Assembly: GCA_013176395.1 (NCBI GenBank)
Contig: JABMLP010000021.1
Coordinates: 310,001-374,000 of the forward strand
Source of the DNA: Venturia oleaginea
Taxonomy: Eukaryota; Ascomycota; Dothideomycetes; Venturiales; Venturiaceae
DNA: 64,000 nucleotides
Direction: 5' to 3'
The first letter of the stretch is position 1. Every line of letters begins with the position of its first letter. A program made the translations under genes and the position numbers. Below the pieces are notes generated by a model. That model was given only the letters and a program-made list of their open reading frames with translations. It ran no database searches and was not told the DNA's origin. Of the stretch, positions 21,521-32,038 are shown piece by piece.

Positions 21521-23277
21521 CTCGAAGGGATCAAGATCTCCCAAAGGATATTCAAGACCCAAGAATCGTTGAAAGAACTAGAACGTTATTACCTCCAAAG
21601 CTTTGGATTAACGTTCTAGAGGATAAGACTCCTGCAAGAGAAGAAGCTGCCCAAGAAAATGCTCAAGAAGTAGACAAAGAACCTATCCCCTTTATACAAA
21701 ATCCCTTTCTCTCAGGTGATCTAAGGGATAGATGGGAAACTGCACTCGAAGGAGATCTAGACTACAGACGTATTTTCCAAAGCGTTCTAAAGCAAGATAG
21801 GCAGTTCCCATCTAAGCTAAAGGTTCCTACTTCTATAGGAGATTGTAAAGTCGAAAACAACCAGCTCTACTATAGAGACCGAATCTGGTTGCCCTCCTAC
21901 GAGCCTCTCTTAACAGGAGTAATTCAAGAAATACACGATTCAGTCCTATCAGGGCATCCTGGACGAGAAGCTACTATTGCTATTCTCTCCAGACAGTTCT
22001 ACTGGCCGGGATTTGCTCAAGATATACGTCAGTTTATACGCAATTGTGACGTCTGCGGAAGAACTTCAGTCTGGCGAGACAAAAAGAAAGGTTTACTTAA
22101 ACCTCTTCCTGTCCCTAGCCGTATCTGGCAAGATATTTCAGTAGACTTCATAGTCGAATTACCAGAGAGCCAAAGATGCACAAGACTCTGCGTTATTACT
22201 GACCGCTTGGGTAAAGGAACTATCCTGTTCCCAGTGCCTAAAGAACAGTTTGGAGCTGAAGGATTTGCAAAACTATTTATGCAGAACTACGTAAGATTAC
22301 ACTGGCTTCCTAGATCTCTAGTCTCAGATAGGGACACGCAATTTGTTAATGCTTTCTGGAAAGAAGTTTGTCACCTTCTTAAGATAGAGAGAAGACTCTC
22401 TACAGCGTATCACCCTGAGACTGATGGATCTACGGAAAGAAGAAATCAAGAAGTTGAAGCCTATCTACGTAAGTTCTGTACATTTAGTCAGGACGACTGG
22501 GTTGAGCTCCTGCCTATTGCTCAAATATGCCTCGATAATAGACCAAACCAAGCTACGGGCCTATCGCCTTTCTTCTTAACCCACGGTTATAACATTGAGC
22601 ATATAGGAACTGTTGAAGCTCCCCAGAAAACCCCTGAGAACCCAAAAGAAAAAGCACAAGATCTTGTAGCAAAATTGAAGGACGCACAAGAATGGGCAGA
22701 AACGTCAATGGTATCAGCTCAGCAACAGCAAGAATACTACTCTAATAGAGATCGTGCTCCGGCTGACTCTTTTAAAGTGGGAGACAAAGTCTGGCTCAAC
22801 CTAAAGAACGTAAAAACCCTACGTCCTTGTAAGAAACTAGACTGGATTCATGGGAAGTATACAGTTACACGAGTTATCAACTCAATGTCTTACGAGCTTG
22901 ATACACCCAGAGGAATCCACAACCGATTTCATACGTCTTTACTTAGGAGAGCTGGCACAGATCCCCTACCTTCACAAATACAAGATAATACACAGCCGCC
23001 TCCTATAGTAACTGAACAAGGAGACGAGGAATACGGTATCGAGGCTATTCTAGCCGCAAGATGGCGCCGGCGAGGTCGACAACAAACACGAGAAGTCTTA
23101 GTTAAGTGGGTAGGCTACGTTGATCCTACGTGGGAACCCCTTAGCGAACTCCAACAAACTACAGCTCTGGACGCTTTTGAAAGTGCCTACGGCAACGTTC
23201 TTGAAAACGACGGACCTATACTACGCCCTCAGAGACTACGCTCACATCGATCTACAAGAGAGGGGGGGAGGGGATAA
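21517..23277 (+). CDS. pol: Pol part 2: integrase and chromodomain
   Basis: In frame with part 1 after a one-base shift. It has the HHCC zinc finger (HPGREA..CDVCGR), the integrase core with DFIVELP, SDRDTQF and ERRNQEVE (D,D,E), and a GPY/F-like region (DKVWLNLKN..KLDWIHGKY). A C-terminal chromodomain follows (EYGIEAILAARW..VLVKWVGYVDPTWEP). Chromodomains of this type direct integration to particular chromatin. The final codons are the purine tract itself, and the stop TAA abuts the first base of the 3' LTR. Confidence 0.93.
   Translation, partial: LTRRDQDLPKDIQDPRIVERTRTLLPPKLWINVLEDKTPAREEAAQENAQEVDKEPIPFIQNPFLSGDLRDRWETALEGDLDYRRIFQSVLKQDRQFPSKLKVPTSIGDCKVENNQLYYRDRIWLPSYEPLLTGVIQEIHDSVLSGHPGREATIAILSRQFYWPGFAQDIRQFIRNCDVCGRTSVWRDKKKGLLKPLPVPSRIWQDISVDFIVELPESQRCTRLCVITDRLGKGTILFPVPKEQFGAEGFAKLFMQNYVRLHWLPRSLVSDRDTQFVNAFWKEVCHLLKIERRLSTAYHPETDGSTERRNQEVEAYLRKFCTFSQDDWVELLPIAQICLDNRPNQATGLSPFFLTHGYNIEHIGTVEAPQKTPENPKEKAQDLVAKLKDAQEWAETSMVSAQQQQEYYSNRDRAPADSFKVGDKVWLNLKNVKTLRPCKKLDWIHGKYTVTRVINSMSYELDTPRGIHNRFHTSLLRRAGTDPLPSQIQDNTQPPPIVTEQGDEEYGIEAILAARWRRRGRQQTREVLVKWVGYVDPTWEPLSELQQTTALDAFESAYGNVLENDGPILRPQRLRSHRSTREGGRG
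23256..23274 (+). promoter_or_regulatory. Polypurine tract of the Gypsy element
   Basis: An uninterrupted 19-base purine run with seven consecutive G, ending three bases before the 3' LTR. This is the expected plus-strand primer. It overlaps the last codons of pol. Confidence 0.85.
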
Positions 23278-23587
23278 TGTTAAGGGATGGAATCCTTCTC
23301 TCTAGCTTATCCATGACTGGATTTCCAATTGTTCTCTTGTTATTCTGCAAGCTGTCATGTTCTATTTTGCAAGCTGTCATGTTCTATTTCGCAAGCTGCC
23401 ATGTTCTATTTCGCAAGCTGTCACGTTTCCATTTAAAGATACTTTCTAGAAGGATCTATTGTAAGAGGAGGATTATTTATACGAGCTATCCTTCCTGTAT
23501 TTACACTTTCTTCTCTGTACTTAGATACTTGAAATATAAGCTGTCTTCCCTCACTTGCGAAACACCTTTGAGGGTTGAACTCTTACA
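23278..23587 (+). repeat. 3' LTR of the Gypsy element
   Basis: 310 bp, read as identical to 17450-17759 including the 22-bp tandem units. It is followed by the TATGC target duplication at 23588-23592. Confidence 0.95.
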
Positions 23588-23592
23588 TATGC

Positions 23593-25015
23593 ACACGAAG
23601 CAAGCCCACCCCTAACCTTCATACTAACCGACAAGCGTTCAGGATTGATCTGAGGATCAAATCAGTTAGACGACAATTGAATTGGGATATACATCGGACG
23701 GCTAGGATCTAGTGAGCCTCCAAAGAACCTGAGCAAGGGAAGGTACTTAAGGCAAGTACTTCCAGACTGATATTGCCCTTACCCCAAACCCGCGGACCAG
23801 AACAAGAGAACACAGGTGTCAAGAAGGTCTTGACATAATCAACTGTGTTGAGAAACGAGTTCCCCGTAACACTAGGATACTTCTTATAAGGTATAATAAA
23901 GTAATTCAAATAGTTTCTAATACGCTTGAGCGAGATCTGGTAGAATAACTAAAGTTAGTGGGGTAGACTTAGGGAGTTGAGGCGGAAAAAATCCTTTTGA
24001 CACACCACCCGCTTATATGCCGCCGTACCTAGGGCTGTGGCCGTGCAAAGGCAGGAACATCAAAACCCAAAGATTTACTTAGGTGAGGTACTAAAGATTC
24101 TAAGGCGGTCTGAAGACTACAGAGGAAAACCCCTGTTAATAAAAACGCCAAGTAGGTACGTCTTTATCGGCAGCACAATAACCGAATGTCCATTATAAAA
24201 CTTGTGAGAACTTGAAAGAACCTGAATGGAACCGGTACATTCGAGCATATGTCTTCTTTCGAAACGCTGCCGGATTGAGCAAAAAGTTCACCCTACACTT
24301 GCGGGAGTGTAGGGTTATGAAAACACCCAATGCTGAGCCCCCCGCGGATGGGGAGTGGGTATTTTACAGTCGTAAGCGATCGATCGATGAACCGTCGGTG
24401 GCGGGCGGATTCGGTAAACGGTCGGGTTTCATAGTCTACCAAGCAGCCGAATTAGGTGAGCTTGGTGAATGGGCGAGTTTCAATATCCACCAAACCATAT
24501 GACCGGATCATGAGTAATGCAATGGTCGTGTGTGTTGACATAGCGGTTGAATACGTGGGGCTGTTGCTTCGATTCGCGATGCTGCATTGATTGCTGGTTC
24601 GAACTATGGAGGCCATTTGACCATAGATGGATGGTATTTGGAGCTCTATTAAGGGTTTGGTGGGTACAAGGTAGAGTCTCTGGGAATTAACTAGCTGTCA
24701 TGTAGTTTTTTGAGGAAGGCTGACAATGATGGAATCGTTTATTGGCCTCATCTAGGGATCATGAGTCTATAAACGTCTTTTGAATTGAAGCGGAATAATT
24801 CGAAAGATGTGTATAGGCTCATGATCGCTAGTTTAGGTCAGCAAACGATTTCCTGCGATCGAAGTGGTATGCTGTGTGACCTTTATAGACTGTGGCTCTC
24901 GAACGTCAACTTTTCCTCTTCGAATCCATTTGATACGCGAATTGTGAGGCTGTGTCCCGAATACCCGCACAGTCCTTCGATACCCGCCTCCTTGAATGCC
25001 AATAAATAGGAGTCA
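23593..25015. other. Gene-poor flank of the transposon island
   Basis: About 1.4 kb with no recognisable gene. The first ~24 bases complete the interrupted LTR. An ORF of 96 codons at 24212-24502 has no recognised family and uses a non-ATG start. The rest may be decayed transposon or spacer plus the 3' UTR of the minus-strand gene ending at 25016. Confidence 0.4.
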
Positions 25016-25663
25016 TCACGGAGGCCTCTCTTTTTTGCTCCCGAATAAACTTCTATCCCCAATCTCAGTCCCCCTCCCACTCGGTCTCGAGTCTCCTGCT
25101 CTTGCTATGATCTCCTCAGCTATGTCATCACTCTTACTAACCACATCTTCTGCCAAATCTTCACCCTCTTTACCACCATCCTCTCCATCTTTTCTATACT
25201 TCCTAGCACTCTTCTTCCTCTTACTCGCCTTCTTCCTCGCTACTTCTCTTGCCTTGATCATAGTCCTACTCTCGTCCCCCAACTCCATAACCTCCAATTT
25301 CTCAGCCAAGATCTTTCTTGCAGTCTTACGGTTCTGGTCGCGGGAGCGTGTGGCTTGGCATTTTACTACGAGACCAGTCGGGAGGTGCTTCAACTGAACG
25401 GCGGAGGCGGTTTTGTTCTGTCTTTAGTTAGATGGAATTGGACGGTACAGGATAAAATTTCAGGAAAGACGTACGATTTTCTGGCCACCAGGTCCACTCC
25501 CACAAAGGAAGACCTCTGTGATCTCGGACTCATCGATTTGCCGTCTTGGTGGTAGTTGTTTTACCGCATGGATTGTTGAGGTCGTCAAGGTTCGCGAAGG
25601 AAGGAATTGTTTTATTTGACAGCGGAGACATATACTCGCTCTTGGTAGTGAAGAGAATGCCAT
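25016..25663 (-). CDS. Mitochondrial GGQ release-factor-like protein
   Basis: Exons 25663-25475 and 25417-25016 join in phase 0, giving 196 aa. An N-terminal segment rich in Arg, Ser and Thr (residues 1-35) looks like a mitochondrial presequence. The class-I release factor (RF-1) domain follows with the catalytic GSGPGGQKINKTASAVQLKH, where GGQ acts at the peptidyl-transferase centre, and a basic C-terminal tail with many Lys/Arg. The family includes human MTRFR (C12orf65), a ribosome rescue factor, and its yeast relatives. It lacks the codon-recognition domains of true release factors, so stalled-ribosome rescue is more likely than stop decoding. Confidence 0.88.
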
Positions 25664-25857
25664 ATCTCAAATTTCAACTGAGTCGGTGGTTATATGAAAC
25701 CCGTGACGTCTATGTCAAATGTCAAGCCTCATTTCGCTTCGCTTCGAGATCCGTCCCCTGACATCTCACAACCAAAGTTCAAAGTAATCTTACACCAACT
25801 CTCCCCCAAACCACCTCACCTCACTCCTCCCGCAATACACAAAAGCCGACCGCAGCC

Positions 25858-26409
25858 ATGTCGTCCACCTACCTAAACCTCACCACAATCACAATCTCAA
25901 CCGTAGTCCTCTCCACAATCTTCGCCCTATCCACAATCGGTCCCGCAACCATCCTAAAGCGCCTTCAGAAGACGAAGTATAATTATGAGGTTACGCTGGC
26001 ACTTTACATGCTTACGCCTACGGAACGGTTTATCTTCAGTACGTCTCTCCATCCTCACTCCCTCCCAATACCCACCTATTCCTTCTCTTGGCCTCTCCCC
26101 CGTCCTCCGCACCCCACCCAACCCCATACCCCCCTCCAAATCATGAACCCAACTAACCCACAACCAGACTCAATCCTCTTTCTAGCCCTCTCCCTCCTTC
26201 TAATAGCTGCCTTCCTTTACCTGCCCGAACACATCGCCACAATAGGTCGTCGCGCCTTCTACTACTGTTTCGGCGACGACCAGATTCAAACATCGGGTTC
26301 ATACAGCGCACATGCAGCCGGTGATATTTCGAGGAAAACGGTGAATGCTGCTGCCAAGGCGACGTTGGATACTATGGGTGGTGTGAGGGCGGCGGAGGGG
26401 GTGAGTTAG
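25858..26409 (+). CDS. Small two-membrane-segment fungal protein
   Basis: Exons 25858-26038 and 26168-26409 give 140 aa. There are two hydrophobic stretches: TISTVVLSTIFALSTIGPA near residues 12-32 and ILFLALSLLLIAAFLYLP near 64-81. A basic segment (ILKRLQKTKYNYEV) lies between them, and the C-terminal half is soluble with an Ala-rich end. It looks like an organelle or ER membrane protein; I do not recognise a named family. The intron (129 nt) is stop-free and in frame. Splicing is preferred because the intron translation is Pro/Thr-rich and unlike the rest. The gene starts 195 bp from the divergent GGQ gene. Confidence 0.65.
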   Translation: MSSTYLNLTTITISTVVLSTIFALSTIGPATILKRLQKTKYNYEVTLALYMLTPTERFIFSTSLHPHSLPIPTYSFSWPLPRPPHPTQPHTPLQIMNPTNPQPDSILFLALSLLLIAAFLYLPEHIATIGRRAFYYCFGDDQIQTSGSYSAHAAGDISRKTVNAAAKATLDTMGGVRAAEGVS

Positions 26410-26859
26410 GTTGGGTTTGGGTGGAGATGTAGGATAGCGTGGTTTGGCAGGGTGTGTTTGGTAAGGGAGGTTCTGCATTGGAAGGCGTATATGGATTGGA
26501 TTATCCTGGATGGCTTTTGAGCATGGGATTAGGAATGGGTAATACGCTTCGATGCAATGGTTAATAGGAGTACGGAGTTTTGGGATACGGATTCTGGTGG
26601 ATTAGTCTTCTGGCGCTAGTACGTGGTGTAAGTGTCCATTTGGAAACTGAATTACCTTCAATGGAGCGTTGAGCGATGAAGTCAAAATCGCTTGCTATAT
26701 TACATTCCAAATACAGATCCATTATTTCTCGTACCTAAGGAAGAACGCCGAATGGATAAGAGCAGATGCGGCTTAGATGAGTACAGGACGCTGAAGCAGC
26801 AAGAACAGAACGCAAAGATCAACCTTCAAACCAAAGCCAACTTTTACTCGTCCACAACC
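26410..26859. other. Convergent intergenic region
   Basis: 450 bases between two convergent stops. It holds the 3' UTRs of both genes. No gene or repeat was recognised. Confidence 0.55.
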
Positions 26860-27764
26860 TTACTCATCATCATGATGAAACCCATTCGTCAACTTCTTCT
26901 CCCCATTAGTCTTGGCCTCCTCCTTCGCAGACTCCTCAATCTTCTTTTGCGGTGGAGCAGCGTCCTCACCATCAAAGTTCCTCGCCTCACCCTTTTGTTC
27001 AGACTCAAGCCTCTGAACAACCTTAACCTTCTCCTTCTCCGCCTTCGTAGCCTCCTCCCTCGGATCAGGAACACTACTCTCCTCAATTCTCCAAGCCTGA
27101 ATGGCAAGAATAATATCCACAGCCAACTGTCCATTCTTCCTAAGCGCTTTGTCCCAATGCGCCGGCATGCTATCACTAAGCGCCAACATCCTCGCTACCG
27201 ATCCGACGAGCAGTTTGCGCATGGGAGACTCAGCATCCGTGTTGGCGTAGATATATTGGACCCTTCTCAAACCTGGAAACGTATCTGAGATTCTATACCA
27301 TTTCCTCACCGCGCCCAGGACATCCCTAACCAAGGAGGCGATGGCCCATTTCTCACCCATCAGGTACACGTCAAAGAGACAGGTTAGGTCTTCTTCCTTT
27401 TCGGGCGTGGGGATCCAGCTTGAATACAGCCAGCCGACGAACATGCGGAAAGGTTCGTCTTCTTCGTCGGGGAGACCGAGGGTTTTGTTGCTTTCGTGGG
27501 TGGAGGGGGGGGTGTTTTTTGATTGGCCTGCGGGGCGACGGGTGAATATTTGGGAGAAGAATTTTGAGCGTGTGCTGAGGAGTTTTTCGTGGAGGATCCA
27601 GTGCGTGTTTGAGGGTGAGACGTAGATGTCTACCATGGAGCGGGAGAGCAGTCTGCAAGCATGTTAGTATGAGTTGTTGGACCTGAATATAGGGAGAGAG
27701 AGAGAGAGAGATTAACGTACTCATGGAGTGGTTTCTCCTGCATCTTCTGTTCATGATCCGCCAT
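26860..27764 (-). CDS. BTB/POZ domain protein
   Basis: Exons 27764-27721 and 27652-26860 join in phase 2, giving 278 aa. After a short start the BTB fold is seen: SMVDIYVSPSNTHWILHEKLLSTRSKFF with the His-x3-Leu pattern of this fold, then DEPFRMFVGWLYSSWI and LFDVYLMGEKWAI. This is the usual order in fungal BTB proteins, which often act as adaptors of Cullin-3 ligases. The last ~70 residues are charged, low-complexity Glu/Lys. The single intron contains a GA/CT repeat. No partner or substrate can be inferred. Confidence 0.85.
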
Positions 27765-28597
27765 CTCGAAAGCGTAAAAAGGCTGAGGCTGCACTAAGGT
27801 AATCTAAGCAGCTCCCCCAATCAACAAGGCCGTCAAGAATCCCACAAGCAACAAATCAACGAGAAAGGCAGAAGAAATGAATCAAGAAGAAAATCAAATG
27901 ATCGCAAACTTGACGGCGAGCAGACCTCACAAAATACTTGTAATTGCTTCAAGTCGGAGCTTCCATTGCACAGTGAGGTCATCCGCAGGGGTATGCCGAC
28001 CCGTCCCTGCGAAACGCGACAGAAATCAAGGCAGAAACGCCTCGTCCCACATTCCCACCAGCCACATCAATCATTCCTGTCCCTGTGGCAATGGTTGTCT
28101 GCGCATTGATCGCCTGCGGATCAACCGCTCGCTGTCGATGGCGTAGGTAGGCTTGTGCAGGCTTGTGCAGGCTTGTGCGTAGGCTTGTGATGATCTGGTT
28201 CAAGCGGGAAGCGTGTCAATTGTGGTGGCAGAATGGTCGAATCGGGCATATCCTGAGGCTGGGAATAGGATTAAAAGCTGCTGGAGGAATGAGGAGTACC
28301 GGTTCAGTAATGCGTATTGTTACACACCACTGCCTACAGCTATCTCTCCGGACCCTATCATTGTATCATAGCGAACATTAATCCATCTCAACATGACAAG
28401 ATGCTAAATGTACAAGCCACAGAAAGACCAAAGCCGCCACACATAGTTGAGAGTCGATACCCAGAAACGCCTATCAAATGCAAGCGATGCTGCTTTCATC
28501 TCTATTCGTTCGGCGTGGAAGCGTGGCGTGAGATGCTTAGACGTTGATCTCTTTGTAAGAATCTGCGACATTTCTTTCCATGTCCATGAGAGCACAT
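27765..28597. other. Intergenic region between BTB and PP5 genes
   Basis: About 830 bases. A triple direct repeat of GGCTTGTGCA sits near 28150-28190. Otherwise there is no supported gene or RNA. It holds the BTB promoter and the PP5 3' UTR. Confidence 0.45.
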
Positions 28598-30212
28598 TCA
28601 CATCATTCCGCCCAAGCCGTTCGCGGCATACGCCTGTATAATTGTTAGAATTTACATTGAGTAGATGAACATGAGGATCGTACCATAGCCCTGATGGGAG
28701 GATGCGGCACAGCGTCGAACTGCGTGTACTTGAGTTTGTAGTCAGACTCGATGTTGATGAAGGCACCCTTGTTCCCAGTGGTATCGCAATACCGAGGCGC
28801 AGAGAAGACTATTGTAATAGTTAGCATCAGCTTGGAGACGATATTCGAATGCGGCGAATCATACCAGTGATACACCTGCCATCATGCTCAACATCGTAAC
28901 CCTCCATTCGAACTTCGTGACTTCGAATGATTGCCTCCAAACCGTTCTTTTCGCAGAATCGCTTCGTGACATCAGGTCCGAATTGAAGTCCCACACCTCT
29001 CTTGCTTGGTCCTCGACCCACCTCTTTCTGAGGATCCGTCCACAACATCTCCATCATCAAACCACTCTGACCTGGCTGTCTCTGCTTATGTCTGTCTAAC
29101 TTCCTCACGTCGTCCAAGCTGATGGCGTCGTCCGAGAAGAGACCTCCGTGTAGCACAAAGAACCTGGTTCCGATCAACGTGGCTAGCGGTAGTGCGGAGA
29201 AGGACTCGGAGAACAACTTGAAGACTCGATCGGTGGTGTACTTGGCTCTGCATTCGCCCTCGAAGCCATACATGCGATTCATGTCGTCTGTCTCGTGGTT
29301 TCCACGATTGAGAAGGAACGTCTTGGGGTATAGCATCTTGTATGCGTAAAGAAGTAGGCAGACTTCGGTGCTCCACGAGCCACGATCTACGAAGTCGCCG
29401 TTGAAGAGGTAGCCGTGCGTGTCTGAGGGATATCCGTTGAGCTCGAAAATGTTGATCAAGTCGAAGAATTGGCCGTGAGTGTCACCGCACACCGTTAACT
29501 TGTGACCTTTTGGCACCGATACCTCAACCATGGTCGGCTCATCGTAGACCAGTTGCTTCACCGCCAGCACTATTTGGTATACATATTTCTTGTGTAGCTT
29601 CTTGCCGTCCTTGAAACGCTTGATCATTTCCGTGATGAATTCCTGGGTCATGCCATCCTTCCCTAGTCTTGCTCCATCGTATGATTCTTCCACGGTCATA
29701 TTGTCCAGGTCCAATCCTTGCGAGGCACTTGGGGCATCGCCAACATCGATGGCTTTGAGAAAAGCATCCCGCTTGACCACCTTGTTGCATTCATTGAATT
29801 GTAGCTTGGCTTTCGCGTCATTGGGGCTCTTCTTGATGACAACCTTCCAGTCCTTGATAGCGTCGCTGTGGTGCAGGATAGCAGTGTTGGCGACGGCTCG
29901 TCGATAGTAGGCCTTGACATTATCGGGGTCGATTTCTATGGCTTTCGTCGCGTCGGCAATGGCATATCCGTACGACTCGACTTTGATATTTGCCTGGGGC
30001 TATATGTTAGCAGAGCACTTTCCTCTTCGGTGCGAAGTGCTCGCGTGCAGTCCAGGAATACTAACTTGGGCGCGATTGGTGTAGAACGAAGGCTCTTGGT
30101 CGTTCTTTTCTATGGCTTGCGTATAGAAAGATATTGCCGAGTCCCAGTCGTGTTCTTTGAAGGCTTTGTTTCCCTTCTCCTTGAGCTCTACTGCCTCTTC
30201 GATTGCTCCCAT
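28598..30212 (-). CDS. PPT1: Serine/threonine protein phosphatase 5 (PP5/Ppt1)
   Basis: Exons 30212-30066, 29993-28865, 28808-28684 and 28633-28598 give 478 aa. Three TPR repeats occupy residues about 5-120 (ELKEKGNKAFKEHDWDSAI, FYTNRAQ, AYYRRAVANTAI). These bind the C-terminus of Hsp90. A phosphatase core follows with the metal-site motifs GDTHGQ, GDFVDRGS, RGNHE and VLHGGLF. The TPR plus PPP combination is specific to PP5. It is known to act on Hsp90 co-chaperones. The last exon is only 12 codons and ends GGMM, matching the family's C-terminal end. Confidence 0.96.
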
Positions 30213-30734
30213 GGTGAGTTGGGTTGGTAGGAACTTTCGGTGGGCGGAGGCAGGATATTTTGATATGTATGTCCCTCTGTTGCCAGGAACGACTCTGTGG
30301 ACAGTAAACAGCTGAAGGACACAATAGCTACGATGTTTTCCTCTGCAAATCAACAAAGTCAGTATTCCATAGAATTACACGAGTACGCTACAGGATATCT
30401 CGCCGCCACTGCCAACATGGATTCAAGTTCAGACGCTGCAGGTGGGGGACAACCCGAGCTTGGATCAGTCAGCGGCACGGTAAAATGTCCCCAACTTGTC
30501 GACAAACTCGCCCTCACCTTCAGTACGGAACCCTTTAACGAGCAGACAACCCAACGCCGGCGCAGCCTTCTCGAATCGACATCGCATCTAGAAAGCCAAA
30601 GTTGACCGTATTGCAGATCAGACCGGAGCCGTTGTCGAAAAGGGTCGATCAGAGAAAAGGCGAAAGGTAAAGGGCCCTGCACAAGACTCAGGCCCATCAA
30701 GAAGAAAGGGCGCATCTAGGACCTCAACCTCTAT
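30213..30734. other. Region between PP5 and the SPT4 leader
   Basis: Divergent promoter region. A small reading frame starts with ATG at 30417 and is open to 30605. It could be joined to an Arg/Lys-rich frame that ends near 30737 by a 112-nt intron (GTAAAA donor at 30480, TAG acceptor at 30591), but no family is recognised and this remains speculative. Confidence 0.3.
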
Positions 30735-30824
30735 ATGATCCTCATCACGCCCTTGGTCTCAAGTCACAGCCACACCATTCAGCGTCATACTACAGAAAAA
30801 GAACCTCACCCATTGCGCCCACCG

Positions 30825-31140
30825 ACTCTCAAAACAGCCCACAGCAAAACAGCCTACAGAAAAGTATCTGGACCGAAAAATAGCGGTGCTCACAAAGCCA
30901 CCAAGAATATAGAATCGATAAAGACCTTGCACCAATTGCTCCCATCGACTCTCAAAACAGCCCACAGAAAAGTATCTGGACCGAAAAACAGCGGTGCTCA
31001 CAAAGCCACCAAGAATACAGAATCGATAAAGACCTCGCACAAATTGCTCCCACCAACTCTCAAAACAGCCCACAGAAAAGTATCTGGACCGGAAAACAGC
31101 GGTGCTCACAAAGCCACTGAGAATACAGAATCGATAAAGA
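30825..31140 (+). repeat. Tandem 108-bp repeats upstream of SPT4
   Basis: Three units start at about 30825, 30948 and 31056 with ACTCTCAAAACAGCCCAC; the spacings are 123 and 108 bp. All are multiples of three. The same frame is open through all units (about 36 residues each, containing RKVSGPKNSGAHKAT) and is in phase with SPT4. The first unit has a 15-bp extra piece. Confidence 0.9.
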
Positions 31141-31163
31141 CCAAAAAGGCAGCAGAGGCCGAC

Positions 31164-31553
31164 ATGTCTAATTCAAAGACCAAGCCCACCTTCAATGTGG
31201 GAAATTCGCGTAACCTCCGCGCCTGCATGGTCTGCTCGATCATTCTCCCTCAATCGACGTTTCAAACCCAGGGCTGTCCAAATTGTGAACACGTACTGGA
31301 AATGGTTGGAGAACCAGAGAAGGTGACAGAATGTACCAGTACAAACTTCAACGGCACACTTGCAGTCATGGACAACCGAGGGAGCTGGGTATCAAAATGG
31401 CAAAGACTGGAAACATACGTGCCGGGTGTCTACGCGGTACAGGTTATTGGTACACTGCCGGATGACGTCATTGAAAGCATCAGGGCTGCTGGAATGAGGT
31501 ACGTGCCTCGGGACGGCAGGACTGAGGGCGAAGGAGAAGAGATGGAATCATGA
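31164..31553 (+). CDS. SPT4: Transcription elongation factor Spt4
   Basis: From ATG at 31164 the protein is 129 aa, the usual Spt4 length plus a short tail. It shows the zinc-binding pattern CMVC and CPNC near residues 22-45, then STNFNGTLAVMDNRGSWVSKW, RLETYVPGVYAVQV and the end GTLPDDVIESI. With Spt5 it forms the DSIF-type factor on RNA polymerase II. The same frame is open upstream to an ATG at 30735, which would add 143 residues including three 36-residue repeats. I chose 31164 because family members start just before the zinc ribbon. The longer form is possible. Confidence 0.93.
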   Translation: MSNSKTKPTFNVGNSRNLRACMVCSIILPQSTFQTQGCPNCEHVLEMVGEPEKVTECTSTNFNGTLAVMDNRGSWVSKWQRLETYVPGVYAVQVIGTLPDDVIESIRAAGMRYVPRDGRTEGEGEEMES

Positions 31554-32038
31554 AATATGATTAGCAACTCCTTATGATATGGCATTGAAGGACATTCGAA
31601 ACTACGGAGTATCGGGCATAGGGGGCGTCTTGTTCCATTAGATACTCAAATGCTTCACCAGGAAATGCTTACTATATTCACTTTCACCGTTCCATGCAAT
31701 GTCGTCGTACCACTTATTCGCAACATACGGTCAACGTGAGATTGACATCGATAGCTCTGTAGTGGGTTTCTTCTTTCACATTGCCAGAAATTTCAGGAGA
31801 AAGCTCTCCGTACGAGAATCTTTGCCAAAGTCTCACAGAATTGAACGCCTCGATCTCGATTTGAGAGACCATGTACTGTAACTAGCGTCATTTGCTCAAA
31901 AAATGCTACGAAGGTCGAATGTCCTGAGATGTGCTAAATTGAAATAATGGTGCACGTGTACACGCATTCATCCACTGGCAGTTCGACTTTGCGCGTCGCG
32001 AACATCCCGAACTTCAAAACTCCAAGACCAACCAGAAA
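31554..32038. other. Intergenic region between SPT4 and RFC4
   Basis: 485 bases, AT-rich, holding the SPT4 3' UTR and RFC4 promoter. No supported gene. Confidence 0.5.

Larger units (their letters stand above)
17450..23587 (+). mobile_element. Ty3/Gypsy chromovirus LTR retrotransposon
   Basis: A 6138-bp element with two 310-bp LTRs that look identical by eye, flanked by TATGC at 17445-17449 and 23588-23592. Gene order is gag, protease, reverse transcriptase, RNase H, integrase, chromodomain, the order of the chromovirus branch of Ty3/Gypsy. A purine tract directly precedes the 3' LTR. Identical LTRs imply recent insertion, but pol has a one-base frameshift, so this copy is probably not autonomous as it stands. 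Confidence 0.96.

Noticed and set aside
21515..21525. Programmed -1 frameshift in the middle of pol
   Set aside because: No slippery heptamer is present and the position inside a conserved link fits a base loss better; kept only as a remote option.
24585..24610. B-box-like GGTTCGAAC, possible tRNA
   Set aside because: No matching A box, acceptor stem or T-stem could be built; the same holds for a TTCGAACC near 39268.
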